Part shown: piece after piece, positions 27,015-36,795 of the stretch
How the letters are laid out: every line of letters starts with the position of its first letter
How positions within the stretch are numbered: the stretch's first letter is position 1
Source: Corynebacterium alimapuense
Lineage (GTDB): Bacteria; Actinomycetota; Actinomycetes; Mycobacteriales; Mycobacteriaceae
NCBI RefSeq assembly: GCF_003716585.1
Contig: NZ_PTJO01000003.1
Location: forward strand, 567,554 to 631,553
Direction: 5' to 3'
Length of the DNA stretch: 64,000 nucleotides
The notes under the pieces: model-generated
Told to the model about the DNA's origin: nothing
The model's input: the letters and a program-made list of their open reading frames with translations, nothing else
Database searches by the model: none
Translations under genes and position numbers: made by a program

Positions 27015-28382
27015 GTGACTTCCACACTGCTTGATCCCCACCCGCGCGAACAGATCACCCGCAAAGCGCTCATCGTGTGGTTGGTCGCCGTACTTGTCTA
27101 CGCTGTGGCAATTACCGGACGAACCTCTTTCGGCGTCGCCTCAGTTGACGCCATCGATCGTTTCGACGTCGATGCCTCCCGCATAGCGGTGTTCACCACC
27201 GTCCAAATCGGTGTGTACGCCTTTGCCCAGATTCCGGTCGGTATTCTCATCGATCGTTTCGGCCCTCGACGACTTCTGGTCATCGGCGCCGTCATCATGG
27301 CGCTAGGCCAGGTAGTTCTGGGGTTTACTGAATCCTATTGGGTAGCGATCGGTGCTCGGGTGCTCATCGGTGGCGGAGATGCCACCGCGTTTCTGGCAGT
27401 CATGCGGATCCTCCCCTATTGGTTCCCGTTGAAAAAGACCCCACTGTTTACCCAGATGACGGCAGCTATTGGCCAGTCTGGCCAATTCCTCTCTGCCGTG
27501 CCATTTTTGGCTATGTTGCATTGGGCAGGCTGGACTCCTGCTTTCCTCAGCCTCGGAGCACTCGGGCTAATCGTAGCTTTGGCTGCGAGCGTAGCTATCG
27601 CAGATTCTCCAGAATCATGGGCAGCATCGCAGTCGGATGAAGATCACGATCCAGCCGAAGACACAAAGGACAAACAGCAAGATTCGATCCCGATTGCTAC
27701 TTTGCTTCGAACAGTTGCTAAAGAACCGTTGTGCTGGCAGGGGTTTTTCAACCACTATTCTTCGATGTTGCCGCAGATTGTGTTCACCCTGTTGTGGGGT
27801 GTGCCGCTGATGACGCTCGGAATGGGGTTATCGCCCTCAACCGTTGGTGTGGTGCTGACCATCAACGTGATTTCGTCGATAGTAGCGGGCCCCATCTTGG
27901 GTCCAATTTCCGCACGACTGGGAACCAACCGAGTGGTCGCCGCGATCGTCTTCGCAGGATCGATCGGCACGGCTTGGATCATTTTCTTCCTACCCGCTGA
28001 GCCTCGCGGAGTAACTGCAATCATCGTGGTCAACATCATCATGGCGTTGTTTACCCCGACGTCCAATTTCGGCTTTGATGATATCCGGGTGGGATTGGAC
28101 CGCCGGATCGTAGCCACTGCCACCGGTATGGCGAACATGGGAGGCTTCTTTGCCGGTATGTTCGCGGCCCAAGCAGTCGGCATTCTCCTTGATTATTCTT
28201 CTCAAGGCCGAGACTACGAATGGGCGGACTTCCGATTGGCGTGGTGGGCAGTCACTATCACCTGGGCCATCGGCATGATTGGACTAACAAGCTCTCGCAT
28301 TATCGTCGCGCGAAACCGTGCTAAGGCGCTAGCTGCTGGAGGTGGCCGGCAGGTTCGCATCGTGGATTCTTCAGAAGATTAG
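27015..28382 (+). CDS. MFS transporter
   Basis: Major facilitator superfamily permease, 455 residues with twelve predicted helices and a charged central loop (QSDEDHDPAEDTKDKQQD) between helices 6 and 7. The loop after helix 2 has GILIDRFGPRRLL, the MFS signature. The substrate is not evident. The gene lies 97 bases after the NRPS/acyltransferase unit with its own likely promoter, so export of the NRPS product is possible but unproven. It starts at GTG 27015 and is convergent with a small secreted protein gene. Confidence 0.85.
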   Translation: MTSTLLDPHPREQITRKALIVWLVAVLVYAVAITGRTSFGVASVDAIDRFDVDASRIAVFTTVQIGVYAFAQIPVGILIDRFGPRRLLVIGAVIMALGQVVLGFTESYWVAIGARVLIGGGDATAFLAVMRILPYWFPLKKTPLFTQMTAAIGQSGQFLSAVPFLAMLHWAGWTPAFLSLGALGLIVALAASVAIADSPESWAASQSDEDHDPAEDTKDKQQDSIPIATLLRTVAKEPLCWQGFFNHYSSMLPQIVFTLLWGVPLMTLGMGLSPSTVGVVLTINVISSIVAGPILGPISARLGTNRVVAAIVFAGSIGTAWIIFFLPAEPRGVTAIIVVNIIMALFTPTSNFGFDDIRVGLDRRIVATATGMANMGGFFAGMFAAQAVGILLDYSSQGRDYEWADFRLAWWAVTITWAIGMIGLTSSRIIVARNRAKALAAGGGRQVRIVDSSED

Positions 28383-28412
28383 TCGATCTAGGAGAAGACA
28401 CTTTGCCAAGAC

Positions 28413-28438
28413 TGACCTAGGCAGATAGGCCTAGGTCA
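28413..28438. terminator. Hairpin between convergent genes
   Basis: Perfect 10-bp inverted repeat TGACCTAGGC / GCCTAGGTCA with a 6-base loop. It lies after the MFS gene and reaches the stop codon of the small gene on the minus strand. There is no T-tract on either side. Confidence 0.5.
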
Positions 28439-28627
28439 CTTGTCCAGCATCTCCCCGAGTTCCACTCCAAGCCCGATCCCAGGCGGTTCCGATTCTTCAG
28501 GATTAATTCCTCTGACTGCTTGCACTGAAGGCTCAATCGAGTGAGCTATGGCTACCCCGCTGGTTAAGGGTAGAAGTGTCAGTGCAGTCGCTGCCAGAAT
28601 CTGACGAGTCTTCCTTCCAGGTTGCAT
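28436..28627 (-). CDS. Small secreted protein
   Basis: 63 residues with a clear signal peptide: basic QPGRKTRQ, hydrophobic core ILAATALTLLPLTSGVAIA, likely cleavage after AIA. The mature part of about 33 residues is acidic and Pro/Gly-rich (INPEESEPPGIGLG). Not recognised as a known family. The ATG at 28627 has only a weak AGGG ribosome site. Its mature length is unusual for a structural protein; a peptide with an extracellular role is possible. Confidence 0.55.
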   Translation of the reverse strand: MQPGRKTRQILAATALTLLPLTSGVAIAHSIEPSVQAVRGINPEESEPPGIGLGVELGEMLDK

Positions 28628-28682
28628 AATGGCAACCCTAAGTCAATGATCTGCACTTCCCTGGTGATCTTCCTGGCAGAAG

Positions 28683-29009
28683 CTAGTTGGATCCGCGCGG
28701 AGGATCCTGCCGGTTGGTGAGTATGTCGATGACGCTGCGTAAAGCTGCGTCTCCGATTACTTCACCGCCACTGCGCTCAAAGCGACTCCGTGGGTTAGCC
28801 GTAGAGCTATGTGAGCCTTGTTCATTATCGACGACCTCCGATACAGGGCGTTCACGGGGCAATCTGGCCTCGGCAGTAACCACCAAAGTGCTGCCCTCGA
28901 GCTGGAGGGAAACCAGATCATCGACGCCGGCGGTTTCGGCGGCGTCGACAAGCGCACGCAGGTCAGCGAACGTCCCGTTGTTGAGATCAATGGACAGAGA
29001 AACGGCCAT
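28683..29009 (-). CDS. Hypothetical protein
   Basis: 108 residues starting MAVSLSIDLNNGTFADLRAL. The frame extends upstream to 29084, but the ATG at 29009 follows TCAGGAGC and gives a well-formed N-terminus. The first 60 residues look like a compact alpha/beta unit (ALVDAAETAGVDDLVSLQLEGSTL); the rest is polar and probably disordered, then ends in a short helix. No function is recognised. It is probably cytoplasmic. Confidence 0.65.
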   Translation of the reverse strand: MAVSLSIDLNNGTFADLRALVDAAETAGVDDLVSLQLEGSTLVVTAEARLPRERPVSEVVDNEQGSHSSTANPRSRFERSGGEVIGDAALRSVIDILTNRQDPPRGSN

Positions 29010-29125
29010 GAAAGATGCTCCTGACTGGAAGGTGTTGTTCGGTGCCTCGCCCAGCCTAGGCGGAAAACTCCATCTGCCTACCACCCTTAGGTGGCTACCC
29101 TGACCCCATCTAGGTCTCCCTCAAA

Positions 29126-32100
29126 TTAAGGCTCGAGGGTCCTTTCCCCCCAAAAGACCTCATCGACGACTTGTCGAGCCTTGCGGGTGATCTTGAGATA
29201 CGCCTCCAAGAAGCCCTGAGAATCATCGGGATCCCATCCTGCAGCACCCGCCACCTGAGCCAGAGCAGGTCCAGGATTTGGCAGCTGATCCGTGCGGCGG
29301 CCGCGAACTAAGACCAGCGAGTTTCTGGCGTTGGTGGCCATCAGCCACGCTTCACGCAGAGTATCGACCTGCTCTTGGGTAATAATTCCTTCTTTACTGA
29401 TGACCTCCAAGACCTCGAGAGTAGAGGTGTTGTGCAAAGCCGGGATTTCATGAGCGTGCATCATAGTCAGAAGCTGCGCGGTCCATTCGACATCAGCCAG
29501 CGCACCACGCCCGAGCTTGGTGTGCGTATTTCGATCGGCGCCATGCGGAAGGCGCTCGTTGTCGATTCGCGCCTTCATCCGACGAATCTCGCGGATTTGA
29601 GACTGCGTCGCTCCTCCCTTTGGGTAGCGGAAGGTATCAATCATCCGCAGGAATTTCTCGCCCACCTCGTCATCACCGGCAACGGAAGTAGCACGTAAGA
29701 GGGCTTGGATCTCCCATACTTCACCCCATTGACTGTAATAACGCTCATAGGATTCGATCGTGCGCACCACTGCTCCGGAGCGACCCTCTGGGCGCAGGCC
29801 TAGGTCGACTTCCAACGGCGGATCCCCGGAGGGTTTGGATAGCCGCGCTCGCATCCCCTCACAAATTGTGATGGCCCATTGAACAGCTGCGTGATCATCG
29901 ACTCCTGCGGCAGGTTCGCAGACAAACAGCACGTCGGCATCGGAGCCATAACCTAGCTCCGCTCCACCGAGTCTGCCCATGCCGATGATGGAGATACGAG
30001 CCGGTGGTTCCTCAAGACCGTTATTCTTCAAGCTCGCTCGAACTTCCGCGAGGAGGCTGGCTTGCAACACGGCATCCCAGACCAAGGAGAGCTCCATACA
30101 CACCTGACCCACCGGCATAAACCCAAGTAGGTCTGCCGCCGCGATCCTGGCTAATTCAACTCTTCTTAGCGAACGTGCCACCGCGACTGATTTGTTCGGA
30201 TCTAGATGCCTCTTGGACGAAGCCACCAGTGCTTTGTTGACTTGGTCGGGAGCAGTTTCCATGACTTTCGGCCCGGTAGCGCCATCACCGAGCTGTTTAA
30301 CGAAATCTGGGGAGGAGATGATTAGTTCCGAGGTATAAGGAGACGTACCCAAAATAGACATCAGGCGCTGCCCAACCACGCCCTCGTCGCGGAGCATGCG
30401 CAAAAACCATGCCCGGTCATGGGCAGCATCGGAGAGTTTGCGGTAGTTGAGCAACCCTGCATCTGGATCCGCGGTCGTTGACAACCAAGTCATCAACGTC
30501 GGCAGCAGCATCGCCTGCAACTTCGATTTCCTAGTCGCACCAGATGCAAGTGCAGTCAGATGCTCGAAAGCACGCACTGGATGTCGGTAGCCTAAAGCTG
30601 CCAGCTGCAGCTTCGCTACCTTCGGAGACAAGGTAATTTCGCCAACCGAGAGATTGACCACGGTATGGAGCAATGGACGGTAAAACAGCCTGGAGTGCAG
30701 GTCGGAGATCAGCAAGCGGATCCGACGCAAGTGCTGAGACATGACTTCAACAGCCGAGTGCTTTGCATTGGCCGAGAATCCACTGGTTCGTGCCAACCAA
30801 ACTAGATTGCGCTGATCATCGGCATCAGGCAGGGTGTGTGTTCGCCGAAGTCGATGCAGCTGTAGTCGATGTTCCAACAACCGGAGGAATTCATAGGCTT
30901 CAATGAGTTGCTGCCCATCGTCTCGACCGACATAACCGCCCTCAACCAGTGCGTTCAGGGCACCGACGGTAGAGAGCACTCGGAGCGATTCATCGGAACG
31001 ACCGTGGACGAGTTGGAGCAGCTGCACGGCAAACTCAACATCTCGCAGACCGCCTGTACCTAATTTAAGCTCACGTGTACGTAGTGATTCGGGGACATTT
31101 TCCAGCACTCGACGACGCATCGCCTGCACATCAACAACGAAGGAATCGCGTTGCGACGCCGTCCAGACCATCGGAGATAGCTTTTCCCAGTAGGCCTGAG
31201 CTAATGGCAGGTGACCAGTCATCGGACGGGCCTTCAACAATGCTTGAAATTCCCAGGTCTCAGCCCACCGCCGATAGTAGGAATAGTGACTATCGAGGGT
31301 ACGTACTAGTGCGCCGGATTTTCCTTCGGGACGCAAGTTGGCATCAACTTCGAAGAAGGCCTTTGAACCGATACGGATGAACTCACCAGCCAGTCGGGTG
31401 GCCCGGGGGTTGACAGGTTCTGCAACGAAGATCACGTCAACATCAGAGATATAGTTCAGTTCCCCAGCGCCACACTTGCCCATGGCCATGATCCCTAGCT
31501 GGGTATCCACGTCTTCCTCGCCGTAGACTCCCGCCACTGCCAACGACAATGCCGCGGTGAGCGCAGCATCAGCCAGCGAAGTCAGCAGGCCAGTAACGGT
31601 GACAAAAGGTACCTCAGTTTGCTGGTTATCAGCAGTGCGGTGCGAAACATAAGTACCAGCCAAGTCATAAGCAGCGATCCGCATGATCAGCGTCCGATAG
31701 GTCAACCGCAGTGCAACACCAGCTTCAGCCCCAGTAAGCCGTGCCCGATAGGTCCCTGGCGTAGAAAGATCCGTCGAGGCAGTGTCCTCGCCTCGATCGA
31801 TGACCGTGGGCTCTGCTTCTTGGTCGACAGCTACCACCGCGGGCACCGCATCAACGCAGCCAAGCATCTCTTGCATAAGTTCTCGCGAGGTTGGCAGTTC
31901 ATTGGTCAGTTCCCGCCACAGGTGGGGATTAGCTGCCAGATGATCGCCGAGTGAGGTTGAGCCTCCAAGCAACGCGAACATTCGGATCCGGAACGCGGAA
32001 TCGCTGCGGAAGGCGCGGTCGATGTCGTCGCGTTCATCGCCCAGTGCCGTCATCACACGAATAAGTGTGTTCAACGCCAGGTCTGGATCACCGACGCTGG

Positions 32101-32233
32101 ATAGCGCCCACAACAAATCTATGGACTGCTCATTATTCCAGCCCAACCACGCCAGATCTTCGGCTGCACGGGGTCCAGTAAGTCTGAGTACCGCCGGGGA
32201 GGGGACCTTCGGGCGATGGTTTGGGACAGACAT
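29126..32233 (-). CDS. glnE: Glutamine synthetase adenylyltransferase / adenylyl-removing enzyme
   Basis: Controls GlnA by adding AMP to, or removing it from, a tyrosine. The 1035 residues contain two nucleotidyltransferase domains: N-terminal (adenylyl removal) with GAGELNYISDVDVIFV, and C-terminal (adenylylation) with GGAELGYGSDADVLFV. Both Asp pairs are intact. The frame is open to 32422, but ATG 32233 behind AGGAGC gives the normal N-terminus. glnA2 lies 31 bases upstream on the same strand, the same pairing as in mycobacteria. The target tyrosine is in GlnA at 10828-12264. Confidence 0.96.
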   Translation of the reverse strand: MSVPNHRPKVPSPAVLRLTGPRAAEDLAWLGWNNEQSIDLLWALSSVGDPDLALNTLIRVMTALGDERDDIDRAFRSDSAFRIRMFALLGGSTSLGDHLAANPHLWRELTNELPTSRELMQEMLGCVDAVPAVVAVDQEAEPTVIDRGEDTASTDLSTPGTYRARLTGAEAGVALRLTYRTLIMRIAAYDLAGTYVSHRTADNQQTEVPFVTVTGLLTSLADAALTAALSLAVAGVYGEEDVDTQLGIMAMGKCGAGELNYISDVDVIFVAEPVNPRATRLAGEFIRIGSKAFFEVDANLRPEGKSGALVRTLDSHYSYYRRWAETWEFQALLKARPMTGHLPLAQAYWEKLSPMVWTASQRDSFVVDVQAMRRRVLENVPESLRTRELKLGTGGLRDVEFAVQLLQLVHGRSDESLRVLSTVGALNALVEGGYVGRDDGQQLIEAYEFLRLLEHRLQLHRLRRTHTLPDADDQRNLVWLARTSGFSANAKHSAVEVMSQHLRRIRLLISDLHSRLFYRPLLHTVVNLSVGEITLSPKVAKLQLAALGYRHPVRAFEHLTALASGATRKSKLQAMLLPTLMTWLSTTADPDAGLLNYRKLSDAAHDRAWFLRMLRDEGVVGQRLMSILGTSPYTSELIISSPDFVKQLGDGATGPKVMETAPDQVNKALVASSKRHLDPNKSVAVARSLRRVELARIAAADLLGFMPVGQVCMELSLVWDAVLQASLLAEVRASLKNNGLEEPPARISIIGMGRLGGAELGYGSDADVLFVCEPAAGVDDHAAVQWAITICEGMRARLSKPSGDPPLEVDLGLRPEGRSGAVVRTIESYERYYSQWGEVWEIQALLRATSVAGDDEVGEKFLRMIDTFRYPKGGATQSQIREIRRMKARIDNERLPHGADRNTHTKLGRGALADVEWTAQLLTMMHAHEIPALHNTSTLEVLEVISKEGIITQEQVDTLREAWLMATNARNSLVLVRGRRTDQLPNPGPALAQVAGAAGWDPDDSQGFLEAYLKITRKARQVVDEVFWGERTLEP

Positions 32234-32264
32234 GATGATGAGAGGCTCCTTCGTCCAGTGGTTA

Positions 32265-33602
32265 TTAGTAGTCGAGGGTGTTTCGCAGCTCCCAGGAGGT
32301 GATCTGCTCCTGGTAGTTGTGCCACTCTTTCCACTTGGTCCGCAGGAAGTACTCGTAGATCTGCTCACCCAAGACATCGGCTGCAAACTCAGACTTTTCC
32401 AACAGGCGCAGTGCCTGGTCAAGGGAAGCTGGCAGATCTTCGTAGCTCATAGCCAAACGTTCACGTCGAGTCAGCAAAGAGATATCGTCTTCTGCTGGTT
32501 CATCAAGGACATACTCTTCGCGAATGCCCTTAAGCCCAGCGGCCAGAATCAGCGAATAAGCCAGGTAGGGGTTACACGCAGAATCTAGGGAACGAACCTC
32601 CACCCGGCGCGATTCGGCTTTGTTGAGCCGGTAGGTAGGTACCCGAACCAAGGCTGAACGGTTGGATATCCCCCACGTTGCTGAGATGGGTGCTTCGTTG
32701 CCAAAGACTATGCGCTTATAGGAGTTAGGCCACTGGTTGGTGACCGCGGAGATCTCCGGCGAATGCCGGAGCACACCGGCGATAAATTGGCGGCCAGTTT
32801 GAGACAGTGAGATCTCATCGTCCGGGTCATGGAAGGCATTGGTATCTCCTTCGAACAAGGAGATATGAGAGTGCAAGGCCGAGCCTGCTTGATGCGTAAA
32901 CGGCTTGGGCATGAAGGTTGCCCGCACTCCGCTGTTGACCGCTACCTGCTTAATCAGGAAGCGGAAAGTCATCAAACTATCTGCCATGGTCAACGCGTCG
33001 GCATGGCGCAGATCAATCTCTTGCTGACCTGGTGCTGCCTCATGGTGGGAAAACTCTGTGGCAATACCCATTGATTCCAAGGCCACCATGGCCTCGCGAC
33101 GAAACTTGGGGACGACGTTGTTCGACGATTGGTCGAAGTACCCGCCGGTATCAGTCGGTTCCAAACAGGTGATGTCAGCATTCTGCTTGATCAAATAGAA
33201 TTCGATCTCTGGGGAGATCATGCAGGTGAATCCTTCATCGGCGGCCTGCCGAACCTGCTTCCTGAGCACCTGCCGCGGATCGGAGAGGGAGGGATGTTCA
33301 TCTGGTGTGGTGATGTCACAGAACATCCGAGCAGATTTGATCTCTGGGTTGTTCGCATCAAAAGGAAGAACCTGGAAAGTGGATGGGTCTGGAAGCGCGA
33401 TGATGTCAGATTCAGCTACCCGGGAGAAACCCTCGATAGAGGAGCCATCAAAACCGACGCCCTCATCAAAAGCGTTCTCTAGCTCGGAGGGACTCATCAC
33501 TACCGACTTGAGGTAGCCAAGGATGTCGGTGAACCACAGTCGGATAAACCGAATGTCATGTTCTTCGACGGTGCGCAGCACGAATTCTTGTTGGCGGGTC
33601 AT
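32265..33602 (-). CDS. glnA2: Glutamine synthetase-like protein GlnA2
   Basis: Second GS-I homologue, 445 residues, shorter than GlnA. GS motifs are present (GVGFDGSSIEGF, SPEIEFYL, AGSALHSHISLFEG, NSYKRIVFGNEAPISATWG). The adenylylation motif NLYxLPPEE is absent: the equivalent stretch reads LTRRERLAMSYEDLPASL, so GlnE control is not expected. ATG 33602 is preferred to the frame opening at 33710 and gives MTRQQEFVLRTVEE. It forms a likely operon with glnE. Confidence 0.94.
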   Translation of the reverse strand: MTRQQEFVLRTVEEHDIRFIRLWFTDILGYLKSVVMSPSELENAFDEGVGFDGSSIEGFSRVAESDIIALPDPSTFQVLPFDANNPEIKSARMFCDITTPDEHPSLSDPRQVLRKQVRQAADEGFTCMISPEIEFYLIKQNADITCLEPTDTGGYFDQSSNNVVPKFRREAMVALESMGIATEFSHHEAAPGQQEIDLRHADALTMADSLMTFRFLIKQVAVNSGVRATFMPKPFTHQAGSALHSHISLFEGDTNAFHDPDDEISLSQTGRQFIAGVLRHSPEISAVTNQWPNSYKRIVFGNEAPISATWGISNRSALVRVPTYRLNKAESRRVEVRSLDSACNPYLAYSLILAAGLKGIREEYVLDEPAEDDISLLTRRERLAMSYEDLPASLDQALRLLEKSEFAADVLGEQIYEYFLRTKWKEWHNYQEQITSWELRNTLDY

Positions 33603-33780
33603 ACAAACAACACTAGCGGCGCAGCGACGTCTTCGAGTCGCTCTGGGGTCTGATTCCGCTGGAGTTGTCCAAGTTTTCTGCAACCAGCCCTCTCCCTTAG
33701 CCATGGCCATGTCAGGTGGGTGTGATCAACTGTGAGCACATCAAGAAAATCGCACATACTTGCTAATTGAAAGGTAGGCC

Positions 33781-34902
33781 ATGCCGCACTCCTACACGCT
33801 CATCCCCACAGCCTCACACGCTGATGGCGCGATCTCGCCAGGACCGAGTGGCCCCCAAGATTCCCATCATGTTCCCACCGAGGTCCTCCTAGCGGCAGCA
33901 GCTCTCGGGTGGACTCCTAATGATCTCCGCCATCTATTGGGGAAGAGAGCATGTCACTTTCCGTCAGAAGCCTGCAGCCAGATCGTCTCGGATGCCACCG
34001 CTGAAGAACCTATCGCCCGAGCTTGGCTGCAACAAGGGCAGCGAACCGGAGAAGAGATCACTCGTCCAGTTGGAATCCAGCCACTCATTGACCGCCTCCG
34101 CGAGTTACCGAGGCTGCGGGATGCCGAGATTTTCACCGAGGATCTATCTTGGGTACCACAGCGAACTCCGCCAGAGACCAGGTCATATTCCAGGTCGTTT
34201 CAGCGCATTGAGAAATTATTATGCAAAGCCGAGTCGAGCACATTTGAGGCCGAGTCTCTGGCGTTGGTGGCCAAAGCTCAACTACTACGGCACCGCTATC
34301 TTTCCTATGAGCCTGCTGACACCGCTTCATTAGTGTCGATGCGGGTGCGCCTTCAAGCACCATGGATTAAGCATCAATTCCTGCTGCTAGCTAATATCGC
34401 GCCCTCATATTCTTGCAGCACGGTACTCATGACCCGCAGCGGCATCGCTTGTCTGATTGGGCACCCAGAAGATGTCGAGCATTGTAGGAGGCTATTTAGC
34501 AGTCTCAATCGACAGCGATTGGCGTTTCTCCCAACACATACGTCGGATTCTGGCACGCCCTCTCGCGGCCAAGTCGCTGCCTATCGGGGAGCATTTTTTC
34601 ATGCCTACGCCGAGCGGATCGGAACCTTATTATCTAGCAGGCAACCAGCCAGACAGCGCGCCCGTAGATTGGCCTCCCAACGCCACACTATTGCCACCAA
34701 TTACGTGTTCGCCAAGTTCCACCGAACCCGTGCCTTAGGATTTCATCATCGGGATTCTCAGGGACTAGTTGATGGCCTGACGGCTGCTGAACAGTCGAAT
34801 TTCAGGCCGGAATTAGCAGCGCTTCTTGGGACTCCACAATCTCCCGAAGAGCGGGAGCCGAGTCGATGCCCCGAGGGTAGACTGAGATCACAATCCGCAT
34901 GA
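33781..34902 (+). CDS. DUF2786 domain protein
   Basis: 373 residues. A DUF2786 segment is recognisable around residues 143-175 (RIEKLLCKAESSTFEAESLA, then a KAQLLRHRYL stretch), followed by a region of mixed structure and a basic helix SRQPARQRARRLASQRHTIA with a TNYVFAKFHRTRALGF segment. Function is unknown. An AAAGGT ribosome site precedes ATG 33781. The CYTH/CHAD gene begins 28 bases after its stop, so the two are probably cotranscribed. It is divergent from glnA2. Confidence 0.7.
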   Translation: MPHSYTLIPTASHADGAISPGPSGPQDSHHVPTEVLLAAAALGWTPNDLRHLLGKRACHFPSEACSQIVSDATAEEPIARAWLQQGQRTGEEITRPVGIQPLIDRLRELPRLRDAEIFTEDLSWVPQRTPPETRSYSRSFQRIEKLLCKAESSTFEAESLALVAKAQLLRHRYLSYEPADTASLVSMRVRLQAPWIKHQFLLLANIAPSYSCSTVLMTRSGIACLIGHPEDVEHCRRLFSSLNRQRLAFLPTHTSDSGTPSRGQVAAYRGAFFHAYAERIGTLLSSRQPARQRARRLASQRHTIATNYVFAKFHRTRALGFHHRDSQGLVDGLTAAEQSNFRPELAALLGTPQSPEEREPSRCPEGRLRSQSA

Positions 34903-34929
34903 TTGACCAATCCCGACAGGAGTTCTTCA

Positions 34930-36795
34930 GTGAGCACCCGTAGCTTCCTTGAAGTCGAAGCCAAGTTTGCGGTGGCCGATAGCGCCATCGTCCCCGACCT
35001 GACCCGACTAGCTGGTGTGGACGGTGTCGTTTCAGCCACGACCCACCATCTCTCTGCAATTTACTACGACACCGAGGATCTCCGACTTACCCGATCAAAA
35101 ATCACCCTCCGACGCCGGGAAGGCGGACACGATGCCGGTTGGCATATTAAACTGCCGGGTTCTGCGGGTCGGGTAGAGATTCAAGCTCCCATGGGCGAAC
35201 CTGTCGATGGTTTTTACCAGGTTCCTGAAGACTTACTCTCCGAGGTGCGGGCACTAGTACGAGGCAAACCGCTGGCTCCGATTGCCCAGGTCGATAACGC
35301 GCGGGTGGAATCTACTCTGGCAGGAGCAAATGGTTCCCCGGTCGCTGAATTCTGCGATGACCACGTCACTGCATGGTCGCTCCTGCCCGGTGGCACCCAG
35401 TCGTCATGGCGGGAATGGGAGATAGAGCTCGCAGGTGAGACTACGGGCACCGAACTCGGCACCGATTTGATGACTTCGGCCACCGCGTTGCTGCTCAGCG
35501 CCGGTGCGCGGGTGTCGTCTTCCCCGTCAAAACTTGTCATGGCGCTGGGAGACTCAGCCAATAATGCTCCGCTTCCGCCATTCCAAGTCGAACCAGACAT
35601 AGCTGGTGATTCACCAGCCGCTGCAGTGATTGCCGCATTGACACTCAACCGAGACAAACTGCTGAAATATGACCCGATAGTCCGTCGCGATGAATGGGAT
35701 TCCATCCATCAAATGCGAGTGGCCACCAGGGAACTACGTAGCCATATCGAGACGTTTAACGGAATCCTCGGCGGACAAGAGCTTGAGTACATCGAGTCCG
35801 AGCTCAAACTGCTGGCGAAGATGTTGGGACATGCTCGAGATGCAGAAGTCGTTGAGGAGAGATTTCTCAGTCTGCTCGATTCGGAGGACTCAGGAGTCTT
35901 AGACGAGGACACCAAGGAGCACCTGCGCCATGACATGGGGGCGGAGTACCGACGGGCCCACCGTCGAGTGATCGCCACTCTCAATTCCGAGCGTTACCTA
36001 GATCTCCTCGACGCCATTGATCATCTCTTGGCGCATCCCCCCGTGGTCACGATCGCTCCTACCGCAATTGAGCCAGAGCCCGAGGCCGGGCCTGAGTCTC
36101 AGTCTGAGCCCGAATCGGACTCTGCTGATGTTGCTTCGACTGATACCTCCGAGGCAACGGTCGAAGATGAAGCCACCCCTGCGTCTGATGTCGAGGAGAC
36201 CGCCGAGGAGACCGAGGAGCAGGCGCCCAGTGAGCAGACTGCAGCCACGGAGCCAGAGAAAGCAGGAGAAGCAGAGCCTGCCCACGCCTCATCTCAGTCT
36301 CCCGCCCAGGTCGAGGAGCTACTATCAGAGCACCTCGATGAAGCCTATAAAAAACTCCGCAAACGCCACCGCAAGGCCGTGAAGAATTGGAGCAACCGCG
36401 AGTTAAGCCTGCATGAGCGGGAGGACTTCTTCCATGACATGCGTAAATCCGCTAAGAAGCTGCGTTATGCCGCAGAGGCCGTCGGCGCAGCCACGGAGCT
36501 GAAAACGAAACGGCTATACAACTCCTGCAAGGCCATGCAATCGAGCCTGGGAGATTTTCAAGATTCGGTGACTTCCCGCGATCGGTTACTCCAATTGGCA
36601 GATCATGCTCACCGTCGCGGTGAAGATACCTTCGGCTACGGCGTCCTCTATCAGCGTGAACGCATGATCGGCCTGCGTGCCTTGGATGATTATGCCAAGG
36701 AAGCCGAAGCGATCGAGGCTGCCTACGCGCGGCTGCTGAAATCGCTCAAAAACAGCCGCAAGGGAAAAGGAAAGAAGAAGTCTAAAAAGAAGTAG
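34930..36795 (+). CDS. CYTH and CHAD domain protein
   Basis: 621 residues. The N-terminal CYTH (triphosphate tunnel) domain shows the ExExK motif in FLEVEAKFAV and paired Arg/Lys strands (ITLRRREGGHDAGWHIKLPG). A CHAD domain begins near residue 240 (SIHQMRVATRELRSHIETF) and is interrupted by an acidic Glu/Pro/Ser/Thr-rich insert of about 80 residues before its second half (FFHDMRKSAKKLRYAAEAVG). The end is strongly basic (KGKGKKKSKKK). CHAD domains bind polyphosphate; CYTH domains hydrolyse or bind triphosphate compounds. The GTG at 34930 behind AGGAG is chosen over TTG 34903. Its place near rnpB is conserved in actinobacteria. Confidence 0.9.
   Translation: MSTRSFLEVEAKFAVADSAIVPDLTRLAGVDGVVSATTHHLSAIYYDTEDLRLTRSKITLRRREGGHDAGWHIKLPGSAGRVEIQAPMGEPVDGFYQVPEDLLSEVRALVRGKPLAPIAQVDNARVESTLAGANGSPVAEFCDDHVTAWSLLPGGTQSSWREWEIELAGETTGTELGTDLMTSATALLLSAGARVSSSPSKLVMALGDSANNAPLPPFQVEPDIAGDSPAAAVIAALTLNRDKLLKYDPIVRRDEWDSIHQMRVATRELRSHIETFNGILGGQELEYIESELKLLAKMLGHARDAEVVEERFLSLLDSEDSGVLDEDTKEHLRHDMGAEYRRAHRRVIATLNSERYLDLLDAIDHLLAHPPVVTIAPTAIEPEPEAGPESQSEPESDSADVASTDTSEATVEDEATPASDVEETAEETEEQAPSEQTAATEPEKAGEAEPAHASSQSPAQVEELLSEHLDEAYKKLRKRHRKAVKNWSNRELSLHEREDFFHDMRKSAKKLRYAAEAVGAATELKTKRLYNSCKAMQSSLGDFQDSVTSRDRLLQLADHAHRRGEDTFGYGVLYQRERMIGLRALDDYAKEAEAIEAAYARLLKSLKNSRKGKGKKKSKKK

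Noticed and set aside
33717-33740. TGTGATC...GAGCACA as a second GlxR site
   Set aside because: Half-sites are 6 bases too far apart and the right half lacks TCACA.
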